Source: Nitrososphaerales archaeon TH5896 (GTDB taxonomy: Archaea > Thermoproteota > Nitrososphaeria > Nitrososphaerales > Nitrososphaeraceae). Taken from it: a stretch of 9,457 bases of DNA. The stretch is taken from NCBI GenBank assembly GCA_014523625.1, contig JAATVP010000003.1, forward strand, positions 1-9,457. Reading direction: 5' to 3'. The notes under the pieces are model-generated. The model was not told the DNA's origin. It worked only from the letters and a program-made list of their open reading frames with translations, and made no database searches. Below are positions 1-5,242 of the stretch, in pieces (the stretch's first letter is position 1; each line of letters begins with the position of its first letter). A program made the position numbers and the translations under genes.

Positions 1-361
1 TGAGTATGTTCCCATCCGGGTCTTTAAACCAGGCGACCTTCATGTTACCACCGATATGAACATCACCTTCTCGTGTTATGTCAGGCATGTCATAGTGTTC
101 GAATGAGATACCTTTAGCCTTTAATGATTCTACTACCTTCTCCACTTCATCACCTACCACCCAAGTTAGAGCCGTGGCTTGGTTAGTTCCAGCGTACTTT
201 GATCGATAGACGTTAATCATTGAGTTTCCACTCCTGAAAACAATTAGTTCGTCGTCTTCGGAACCAACTTGGGTAAGTCCTAGAGTTTCACCATAAAATC
301 TCTTCGCCACTTCCAAATCCTTGACAGCGATATTTGCTGCCGCATCTTTATCACCTAACAT
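1..361 (-). CDS. VOC-family (glyoxalase/bleomycin-resistance fold) protein, C-terminus outside window
   Basis: The reverse strand reads a vicinal-oxygen-chelate protein: an early segment IAVKDLEVAKRFYGETLGL (first beta-alpha unit), then FEHYDMP, and near the edge the typical closing motif WFKDPDGNIL. The family are metal-dependent lyases, dioxygenases or resistance proteins, and the substrate here cannot be told. The gene runs off the left edge with only a few residues missing, judging by the position of DPDGN. Two in-frame ATGs exist, at 370 and 361. I prefer 361 because GGAG sits 9 nt before it, while the same motif abuts the ATG at 370. It lies 33-42 bp downstream of the DUF1428-like gene on the same strand with no TATA box in between, so it is probably the second gene of an operon, translated from a Shine-Dalgarno site. 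The family call is firm; the function is open. Confidence 0.9.
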   Translation of the reverse strand, partial: MLGDKDAAANIAVKDLEVAKRFYGETLGLTQVGSEDDELIVFRSGNSMINVYRSKYAGTNQATALTWVVGDEVEKVVESLKAKGISFEHYDMPDITREGDVHIGGNMKVAWFKDPDGNIL

Positions 362-402
362 CCCAATCATCTCCTCACGTAAACTTGATTCAAATTGCGT
401 CC

Positions 403-813
403 TTAGACTCGGAGGCGAGTGAACTTACCCATGATCATGCCCGACCCAGGAGTCACTAGATTCATGAACTGCTTTAAAAGGGTGCCCTCAGCACTCATGT
501 CTTCGTCCTTCATAGCCTCTGTTATGACCTCATTCATTTGTTTCAGATTTTTGTGCGACTGTAGCTCAATCCATATTTCCTCATCCTGATTAACAGACAT
601 AGTCGTAGCTATGTTAGTACACCCATCATAAGTCTCAGTATTGGTTAGCTGGAAAATCTCCATCCGAAGAACTCCATATTTGATAAGAAGGGCATTAAAT
701 CGCTGCTGCAGCTTCACCATTTCAGCATGATTTTTCTTCGGGATTCTCCAGATGAAAAGCTGAACTTGATTCCCGATTTCTTCTTCCATTTCTATCAAAT
801 CCGATTTGTTCAT
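403..813 (-). CDS. DUF1428-like dimeric alpha/beta-barrel protein
   Basis: This reads as a 136-residue protein. An opening strand (VQLFIWRIPKK) is followed by a helix (HAEMVKLQQRFNALLIKYGV) and a strand (LRMEIFQL), then a second beta-alpha unit with EEIWIELQSHKNLKQMNEVITEAM, and it ends PGSGMIMGKFTRLRV. This order resembles DUF1428/YbaA-like members of the dimeric ferredoxin-like barrel superfamily, whose function is unknown. The reading frame is open 15 codons further upstream, to 858, but those codons translate the promoter palindromes. The ATG at 813 lies about 27 bp from the centre of a TATA-like element, so I take it as a leaderless start. The VOC gene follows after a short gap. The two folds often accompany each other among small stress or detoxification enzymes, which is inference here. 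The family assignment is by pattern only. Confidence 0.75.
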   Translation of the reverse strand: MNKSDLIEMEEEIGNQVQLFIWRIPKKNHAEMVKLQQRFNALLIKYGVLRMEIFQLTNTETYDGCTNIATTMSVNQDEEIWIELQSHKNLKQMNEVITEAMKDEDMSAEGTLLKQFMNLVTPGSGMIMGKFTRLRV

Positions 814-820
814 GGATATA

Positions 821-848
821 GTATACAAAGTATACTTTATAAGTATAC
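821..848 (-). promoter_or_regulatory. Promoter with GTATAC palindrome operator
   Basis: Three GTATAC hexamers lie at 821-826, 830-835 and 843-848. The last two form a perfect inverted repeat: GTATACTT (830-837), a 3-nt spacer, AAGTATAC (841-848). A TATA-like stretch (TTATAAAG on the minus strand) sits inside the palindrome, about 27 bp from the ATG at 813. A dimeric regulator bound here would cover the TBP site and probably repress the operon; that role is inferred. Confidence 0.6.
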
Positions 849-960
849 AAGGGATCAAAAGTATAGTTGGTGAACTTTTTGAAAAGACCGAGAGAGGAAG
901 GACTACCCTCTTCTTGATTTCTACTACCCATAAAAATATTCATCGGTAATTCTCGTAATT

Positions 961-1151
961 ATGACTCACAGAGAATGGAATGGATCAAAAAAGAAGCTTC
1001 ACGTTGTCGTGAAATTGAATCCATGAAATCAGAAAATAACTGAAATATTGTTTACAAAACAATTGTGGCCTTTTTCACAGATCAAGCCAGATTGAACAAT
1101 CTAAATGAGTTCTCGAAGCTTGCGTTAACTGAGCGTAATCCTAAAGATTAA
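961..1151 (+). pseudogene. Broken small gene: 5-bp duplication plus in-frame TGA
   Basis: A TATA-like run at 930-940 (CATAAAAATATT) is about 26 bp before the ATG at 961. That frame starts MTHREW and then stops at 1024-1026. The sequence AATGGAATGG at 974-983 is a 5-bp tandem duplication. Removing one copy joins MTHREW to WIKKEASRCREIESMKSENN in the second frame. That frame meets TGA at 1041-1043 and then continues, still protein-like, as NIVYKTIVAFFTDQARLNNL and NEFSKLALTERNPKD to a TAA at 1149-1151. Together this would be a helical protein of about 62 residues that I do not recognise. Its end overlaps the opposite-strand gene at 1141-1284 by 11 bp. The alternative is a shorter live ORF, 975-1043, from the ATG inside the duplication. 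Confidence 0.45.
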
Positions 1152-1284
1152 GAAAAAATCCTTTAGTAAACTCTGCCATAATGAAGATAATTGCAAACTG
1201 TATCACTGTCTGGATAGCAACCACCTTAACGTACTTTTTCATAAGCTTCTGAATCCTACTCATATCTGGGTCACTCTTTTTCAT
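1141..1284 (-). CDS. Small single-helix membrane protein
   Basis: A 47-residue protein. The charged N-terminal half (MKKSDPDMSRIQKLMKKYVK) precedes one hydrophobic helix, VVAIQTVIQFAIIFIMAEF (about residues 21-39), and a short tail. The lysine-rich start predicts an N-in topology. The frame is open upstream to 1461, but that extension lies over the integrase and is not protein-like, so I use the ATG at 1284. An AT-rich element on the minus strand (AATAAATC, about 1303-1310) is near the expected TATA position. The start is only 10 bp from the divergent integrase start, so the two may share a control region. The function is unknown; small one-helix proteins of this kind are common in Nitrososphaerales. 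Confidence 0.6.
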   Translation of the reverse strand: MKKSDPDMSRIQKLMKKYVKVVAIQTVIQFAIIFIMAEFTKGFFLNL

Positions 1285-1294
1285 TTCAAAGTAT

Positions 1295-2614
1295 ATGCGA
1301 AGATTTATTGGTAGAAATATAACATCAAACAGTATATATTTGGAATCGTTACATGCAAGTCTAGTGTTTAAACTCGCTGAAGAGACTACTAAAATACATC
1401 GGCACATTGAAACGCTTCCAAGAGTCCAGCAATTCATGACTTCTAAAGCGCGAGGAAGCATTTCCCATAATATTAGCTACAAGACTGCACTCGTTTACCT
1501 CCAACAGTTTGTAGTAATCAATTATGGCGGTTCAAACATAGATACTATTATTGATTCAATCAACTCTGATGATATCGATGTGTACAGATTCTTGAATGAG
1601 TTCGTAGCTTATCTTCAACCTAAGAAGCTTTCTCAGGTTACTATTAACCAATATTTGAATTCTACAAAATCGTATTTACAGTACCACGATGTAGACATTG
1701 TTCCTCATAAATTCAAAAAGAGAGTAATACTTCCGAAAATACCAAGAGAAGATGAACTACCGATCGATCAGGATGATATAAGAAATATTCTACTTCAATG
1801 TCATAATCGTCGTCTGAAGACATATCTTCTGGTATTGGCGAGCGGTGGACTTCGACCCATCGAGGCTTGTGCGCTAAGAGTATGTGATATAAACTTTGAT
1901 AGAAGCCCAACGGAATTGCATATCCAAGCAAAATACACAAAGACAAAGAGGTCTAGGGACATATTTATCTCAGATGAAGCGGCACGTTGGCTAAAAGAAT
2001 GGGTTGAATATAGATTTGGAATTGACTTGAGTAAGAGAAAAAATGTCGATAGACGAATCGGTGATAGTTTAGTATTTCAGGTCTATAATATTGATATTTG
2101 TAACACCACTCCACAGTCGATTTACAAAAAACTCGTAGAACAATTCCATAATGTTCTTGTTGCAGTTAACTTCGATCAGAGAAAAGATGGTATGCCTCAA
2201 AGAAGAAAGATTACTCTTCATAGCTTTAGAAGATTTGTGAAGACAACTATCTCTGATTCGCCTGCAGGTAGTGATTATTCAGAATGGTTTCTGGGCCATA
2301 AAAAAAGTTCGTACTACGTAAAAAAACCACAAGCTCGGTCTGAGAAATACGCTAGAGAGTGTATGAAATACCTAACGTTCCTGGACTATTCCACACTACA
2401 AGCTACTGGAAAAAGCACGGAAGCAAAAATTAAAGAACTTGAAAAAGTGAATCAAATAATGGGCCAAAAACATGAACAAGAAATACAGGAGTTACGCGAA
2501 CAAACGAAAAAAATCATGATGTTAATACAGAAAAATCCCAAATTAGCACGCCTCAAACTGGAGGTGTTGAAGACAAGACCACTAAAGAGGAAAGAGGGTT
2601 CAATTAACTCCTAA
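1295..2614 (+). CDS. Tyrosine recombinase/integrase, thaumarchaeal type
   Basis: A site-specific recombinase of up to 439 residues that cuts and rejoins DNA through a phosphotyrosine. The N-terminal core-binding (SAM-like) region spans about residues 45-145, the catalytic domain about 150-365. Visible catalytic elements are Arg187 in LASGGLRPIE, Lys216 or Lys218 in YTKTKRSRD, H309-x-x-R312 in LHSFRRF, and His335 in WFLGHKKSSYY. The nucleophile is probably Tyr340, Tyr341 or Tyr352; I cannot choose. The segment ARECMKYLTFLDYSTL and the following charged heptad region (about 373-415) give a C-terminal coiled coil, typical of this thaumarchaeal family. The start is uncertain. The first ATG is 1295, but a TATA-like AGTATATATTT at 1330-1340 sits about 28 bp before an in-frame GTG at 1364, which would give a leaderless start at residue 24. 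No tRNA or obvious attachment repeat was seen beside it. Confidence 0.93.
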   Translation: MRRFIGRNITSNSIYLESLHASLVFKLAEETTKIHRHIETLPRVQQFMTSKARGSISHNISYKTALVYLQQFVVINYGGSNIDTIIDSINSDDIDVYRFLNEFVAYLQPKKLSQVTINQYLNSTKSYLQYHDVDIVPHKFKKRVILPKIPREDELPIDQDDIRNILLQCHNRRLKTYLLVLASGGLRPIEACALRVCDINFDRSPTELHIQAKYTKTKRSRDIFISDEAARWLKEWVEYRFGIDLSKRKNVDRRIGDSLVFQVYNIDICNTTPQSIYKKLVEQFHNVLVAVNFDQRKDGMPQRRKITLHSFRRFVKTTISDSPAGSDYSEWFLGHKKSSYYVKKPQARSEKYARECMKYLTFLDYSTLQATGKSTEAKIKELEKVNQIMGQKHEQEIQELREQTKKIMMLIQKNPKLARLKLEVLKTRPLKRKEGSINS

Positions 2615-2615
2615 A

Positions 2616-2663
2616 GATGGCATGATCCCCATCAATAAGTTATTCCCAAAAGTGGTAACTTTT
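2616..2663 (+). terminator. Weak hairpins after the integrase
   Basis: Immediately after the integrase stop there are two short inverted repeats: GATGG/CCATC (2616-2620 and 2629-2633) and AAAAGT/ACTTTT (2648-2653 and 2658-2663). The second ends in a run of four T. Archaeal termination relies mainly on T-tracts, so this is a modest candidate only. Confidence 0.3.
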
Positions 2664-2771
2664 GAATTGTATCCCTCATTTTAAAGTTAGTTACTATCTA
2701 CAGATTCTTTACGAGTAGGAAAGATATATATTAGCTGCATTGCAAAGTGACTACAATAAACCTAAAGATAT

Positions 2772-3249
2772 CTGAATAGAGAGAATAACTTTTTAGAAAT
2801 TTCATGTGGGAGATGTGGGCATTCATGGCTTTATACTGGTGCTAATGGATCCGTTATCCAATGCCCTAAATGTTCCGATAAACCTACCTACTGTGATATT
2901 CCCGGTTGTGTTAATCCTGCGACTGAAATGTTCGATGAAAATTACGATGAATTCTATGTTTTTCCAGTGGGTCTTTGAAATTAAAAGACTGCAGTCTTTA
3001 AAATTAAAAGACTGCAATAATTTGCGAGAGTCAGACATTTTGATAAACGAAATAGATACGCTTGAAAGTATTCTGGGGCGCTTGTCTGATCTGAAATCTG
3101 GCGCGGAGACACGAGCGATAGAAGTCGCAAATGCTAACTATGACTTCAAACAAGCAAATCGTTTGAGAAAGAAATTAATTAAATTCCAGGACACCGAAGA
3201 TGAAATCAGCGCTCAATGTTCAAATACTAAATCACGATTGACATCTTGA
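2772..3249 (+). pseudogene. Zinc-ribbon plus coiled-coil protein gene, frameshifted
   Basis: One frame (up to TGA at 2976-2978) reads FLEISCGRCGHSWLYTG, then CPKC and YCDIPGC: a zinc ribbon with two CxxC knuckles and a further C-x4-C pair. A second frame, open to TAG-free 3249, reads a charged helical protein from about 2965 on (SDILINEIDTLESILGRLSD, ANYDFKQANRLRKKLIKFQD), a likely coiled coil. The two frames meet around a T5 run at 2959-2963. Dropping one T there makes a single ORF joining FYVF to QWVFEIKR. The upstream part of the second frame (from the GTG at 2806) is only the shadow of the zinc ribbon. The zinc-ribbon frame has no ATG, GTG or TTG; CTG (2772) or ATT (2799) are the nearest candidates. 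It may be a pseudogene, a recoded gene, two overlapping genes, or a sequencing indel. Thaumarchaeal zinc ribbons with C-GH-W-YTG are common; their role is unknown. Confidence 0.6.
2971..3016 (+). repeat. 23-bp tandem duplication containing a 16-bp palindrome
   Basis: Positions 2971-2993 and 2994-3016 are the same 23-mer (starting GTCTTT, ending AAAAGACTGCA) with one mismatch, G/A at its seventh base. The junction creates a perfect 16-bp palindrome AAAGACTGCAGTCTTT (2984-2999). It lies at the boundary between the zinc-ribbon and coiled-coil reading frames. Confidence 0.9.
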
Positions 3250-3281
3250 TTGGACTTGAAGAAACTGATAGAATAGAAATT

Positions 3282-3521
3282 TCAGTTTGACCATCTACTG
3301 TCTCTTTTAGAGTACCAGTCTGGTCTATGTTCAATTATCTCCCAATTCTGCAGGGCTTGAGATATCCTGTTCAAAGCATCGCTCTCTATGAATTTTCCGG
3401 TGCTTACCAGCTCATCTACAAGAACTTGCTTATAGACCTCATTTACCCCATTAGTTGACAAATCATTAAAAATTTCTGTGAATAATCTAATTCTCTCTTT
3501 ATAAATAGTTCTAGATACCAT
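3282..3521 (-). CDS. Small winged-helix-like protein, similar to MCM C-terminal domains
   Basis: A 79-residue protein with a helix (KERIRLFTEIFNDLSTNG), a helix-turn-helix-like part (VLVDELVSTGKFIESDALNR, then ISQALQNWEII) and a wing-like end (EHRPDWYSKRDSR). The order helix, DELV.TGKF.E.DA helix, then IxEhRPxxY, recalls the winged helix at the C-terminus of archaeal MCM helicases and the free-standing small versions of it found in thaumarchaea. It probably binds DNA or a protein partner, which is inference. The start at 3521 is supported by TATAAA on the minus strand, centred 26-27 bp upstream. It converges with the coiled-coil gene, 32 bp between the stops. Confidence 0.7.
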   Translation of the reverse strand: MVSRTIYKERIRLFTEIFNDLSTNGVNEVYKQVLVDELVSTGKFIESDALNRISQALQNWEIIEHRPDWYSKRDSRWSN

Positions 3522-3544
3522 TTCTTACAGATCTCGGAGAGGGT

Positions 3545-3550
3545 TTTATA
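3545..3550 (-). promoter_or_regulatory. TATA box of the winged-helix gene
   Basis: TATAAA on the minus strand, within GAATATAAAACC, is centred about 26.5 bp from the ATG at 3521. This spacing puts the transcription start at or next to the start codon, i.e. a leaderless mRNA. Confidence 0.7.
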
Positions 3551-3610
3551 TTCGATGGGTATTTATCTTTCAGTTTAGTGTCTCATCCAATATGCATAAA
3601 AGCTTAGTCA

Positions 3611-3721
3611 ATGGAATTCCAAATGGATGCAATTAGTTGCATAGTTGGCGAGCATCAAATGCCACTACACCCTAATTACGAAACAAATAAAGCTGAGGCC
3701 CAAGACCCAATTGATAACTAA
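3611..3721 (+). CDS. Possible 36-residue small protein
   Basis: An ATG at 3611 opens a 36-codon frame starting MEFQMDAISCIVGEHQMPLH and ending EAQDPIDN, with TAA at 3719-3721. Its composition is protein-like, with an acidic polar tail, but I recognise no family. A TATA-like CATAAAAG (3595-3602) is too close for a leaderless start and no Shine-Dalgarno motif is visible. It could be a remnant or a chance ORF. The inverted repeat ATGCAA-TTAG-TTGCAT lies inside it at 3627-3642. Confidence 0.22.
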   Translation: MEFQMDAISCIVGEHQMPLHPNYETNKAEAQDPIDN

Positions 3722-3850
3722 TAGCAGTAGCATTGTGGTTTATATCATATATAGCTCAAAGCTATTAAGACAAAAGATAGAGAAGCAGGGTTGAATGACG
3801 GTCTATTTGGGCCATTGTGAAAACCACGCTGTCAAATGACCAATGGTACG

Positions 3851-3914
3851 TTTATCTGCAAATAATTTCTATAATTATGGTTGATAAATAATTGTAGAAA
3901 TTATGGCGGATAAA
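3851..3914. repeat. Long imperfect inverted repeat (hairpin)
   Basis: The arms are 3851-3878 and 3888-3914, with a 9-nt loop (3879-3887). The inner 17 bp match at 16 of 17 positions (ATAATTTCTATAATTAT against ATAATTTCTACAATTAT read on the other strand), and the single mismatch would be a G-U pair in RNA. The outer part pairs TTTATCTGC with GCGGATAAA. The right arm is followed by a T5 run at 3914-3918. It also contains a direct repeat of the type AATTATGG-N2-GATAAAT. It may be a terminator, operator or small mobile-element remnant. The rest of 3722-3850 holds only a short palindrome, ATAGCT-CAA-AGCTAT (3751-3765). Confidence 0.8.
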
Positions 3915-3974
3915 TTTTTGTGTACTAATACCATGAAATACTAAATATCAACCTATAATTATTCAGTCTTTAGG

Positions 3975-4220
3975 ATGAAGAATTCATATAGTAAATCGAA
4001 CTATAAGAAAAATTTATCTAGATTAATTACATGTTTTCTGATAGCGATTTGCCCTCTAATCGTAATTGGTTCACCCGTATACGGATCGAGTGACACATTC
4101 GATTTAGGTTATAGTTATGGATGCAAAGATGCCAACTTTTCTGACAATAATACCCTACGATATCCAATCAATATGCGGCTGGGCTATCAAGAGGGATATG
4201 ATTTCTGTTCAAAACCGTAG
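3975..4220 (+). CDS. Small secreted two-cysteine protein with GYxxG motifs
   Basis: An 81-residue protein with a basic N-terminus, a hydrophobic segment (about residues 17-33, LITCFLIAICPLIVIG) and a short mature part of about 43 residues after SPVYGSS. The mature part holds LGYSYGCKDA and LGYQEGYDFC, two related motifs each with one cysteine (Cys50, Cys78), which may form a disulfide. Thaumarchaea carry a family of small exported proteins with GYxxGCxDA near the start and GYxxGYxxC at the end, usually with a longer central part; this would be a short member. The function is unknown. The start has a TAAATA element at 3942-3947, near the leaderless distance. Confidence 0.75.
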   Translation: MKNSYSKSNYKKNLSRLITCFLIAICPLIVIGSPVYGSSDTFDLGYSYGCKDANFSDNNTLRYPINMRLGYQEGYDFCSKP

Positions 4221-4278
4221 CATGCCTGCTTGCAGTGACATAAATGGAAATCAATTTATAAGTTCATTTCGTCTCTAG

Positions 4279-4430
4279 TTTATATAGTATACAAAAATAG
4301 CTAGTGTTGAATATGATTTAGATCATAGGATCTAAAGACGCAAACTAATTTAAGTAGATTTGTCTATGTGTTTATGTAATCCATTAAGTTTTATGGTATG
4401 CGACCTACAATACCCGGCTTTCAGGGTCGC
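4279..4430 (+). ncRNA. Possible small structured RNA
   Basis: The gap 4221-4461 has no convincing gene. It holds a TATA-like TTTATATAG (4280-4287). About 30 bp further on comes a perfect hairpin, TTTAGATC-ATAG-GATCTAAA (4317-4336), and then a second stem, GCGACC/GGTCGC (4400-4405 and 4425-4430). The promoter-like element and the two stems on the same side suggest a short RNA, but no known family is recognised and the T-tracts are weak. Confidence 0.22.
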
Positions 4431-4461
4431 AATATACTAACAATTTCTATCACCACCATTC

Positions 4462-4561
4462 TGCAATCTCTTGTCAAAAACCCATAACACACATAGATGA
4501 AGAGTTAGTCAATGTCTATTTATATTGTACGCAATGCAGTTCATCACTAGAGCATTATTAA
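4462..4561 (+). pseudogene. Relic of a small four-cysteine zinc protein
   Basis: A frame ending in TAA at 4559-4561 reads CQKPITHIDEELVNVYLYC, then TQCSSSLEHY: a cysteine, an acidic linker, and CTQC. A further cysteine codon, TGC, lies at 4462-4464 in the neighbouring frame. Deleting one base from the CTCTTG run (about 4468-4473) gives CNLCQKP and thus a regular CxxC...CxxC zinc module. No start codon is found in either frame. It is most likely a decayed gene whose stop lies 1 bp before the next ATG (4563). It could also be the tail of a gene with a non-standard start. Confidence 0.4.
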
Positions 4562-4562
4562 T

Positions 4563-5147
4563 ATGAATAAGTTTGCGGACAATAGAATGACTATCACAGT
4601 TTTTCTAGGATTAACTAGTTTATTGGGGTTTATTCTTTTCTCATCCTCTTCAGAAGTAGAGTTACTTGCCCAACAACAACAGAGTACTATTTCTATAGTT
4701 CGAGCCACTGCTTTACCTCTTGTTAATTCAGAGGGAAATCAAGTGAAAGTTGTAATAAATTACAGCATTGGGGATGAATCTATAGTAGGGCAGAAAATAA
4801 ACGCCGTTATGGGTATTTACGATCGTATAAATGGTACATTAATAAAACTATCATCTTTTCCAGATGGATTTAACTTAAACAATACACAGGGTACAATACA
4901 GCTTGCAAGTACACTAACAGATCCTATGATACAGAATATATCGACTATTGTAACACTTACCAATGCACAAAAGACCGAAAAGTACTCTAACGATGTTAGA
5001 TCGGATCTTGATCTTAGTGCGATATTACCTATCGCTCTTCCAGGAATAACACTAAATGAGACTTTGGCAGCACCACCTCCACCTCCACCAGCATCAGCAT
5101 CATCGGCTGAGGATGATTCCGATTCTAACTCAGATGAAGATCAATAA
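4563..5147 (+). CDS. Exported protein with Pro-rich and acidic C-terminal tail
   Basis: A 194-residue protein. Residues 9-28 form a hydrophobic signal or anchor segment (MTITVFLGLTSLLGFILF), followed by a polar Gln run. Residues 42-140 look like an all-beta extracellular domain (ISIVRATALPLV, VKVVINYSIGD, STIVTLTNAQ), with several N-glycosylation sequons (NGT at 90, NNT at 106, NIS at 125, NET at 165). The end is low complexity: six prolines at 171-176, then Ser/Ala, then DDSDSNSDEDQ. Thaumarchaeal exported proteins with this ISIVRAT...LVNSEGNQVKV type of domain are familiar but have no known role. A TATA-like ATTTATATTG (4517-4526) lies about 42 bp upstream, so the mRNA may have a short leader. 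It faces the cupredoxin-like gene; the 95 bp between the stops show nothing clear. Confidence 0.8.
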   Translation: MNKFADNRMTITVFLGLTSLLGFILFSSSSEVELLAQQQQSTISIVRATALPLVNSEGNQVKVVINYSIGDESIVGQKINAVMGIYDRINGTLIKLSSFPDGFNLNNTQGTIQLASTLTDPMIQNISTIVTLTNAQKTEKYSNDVRSDLDLSAILPIALPGITLNETLAAPPPPPPASASSAEDDSDSNSDEDQ

Positions 5148-5242
5148 TATTCAGACTCTGCTACCTCAGTTTATAGTGCGAGAGTACGGGGTTTTGTGGG
5201 GATTCCATCAGTAACAACTGTTTATATGGCCTCAAATCATTT

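Noticed and set aside
722..943. 73-codon minus-strand ORF
   Set aside because: It overlaps the DUF1428-like gene and its promoter palindromes, with no protein-like features; a shadow frame.
1285..1461. N-terminal extension of the small membrane protein (59 codons)
   Set aside because: It lies over the integrase, its sequence is Cys/Leu-rich noise, and the ATG at 1284 starts the protein-like part.
1713..1946. Minus-strand ORF of 77 codons
   Set aside because: Fully inside the integrase on the opposite strand.
2806..2955. GTG-started first part of the 147-codon frame
   Set aside because: The neighbouring frame here encodes an obvious zinc ribbon; only the part from about 2956 on is protein-like in this frame.
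2823..3038. Minus-strand ORF of 71 codons
   Set aside because: Antisense to the zinc-ribbon and duplication region, with no recognisable features.
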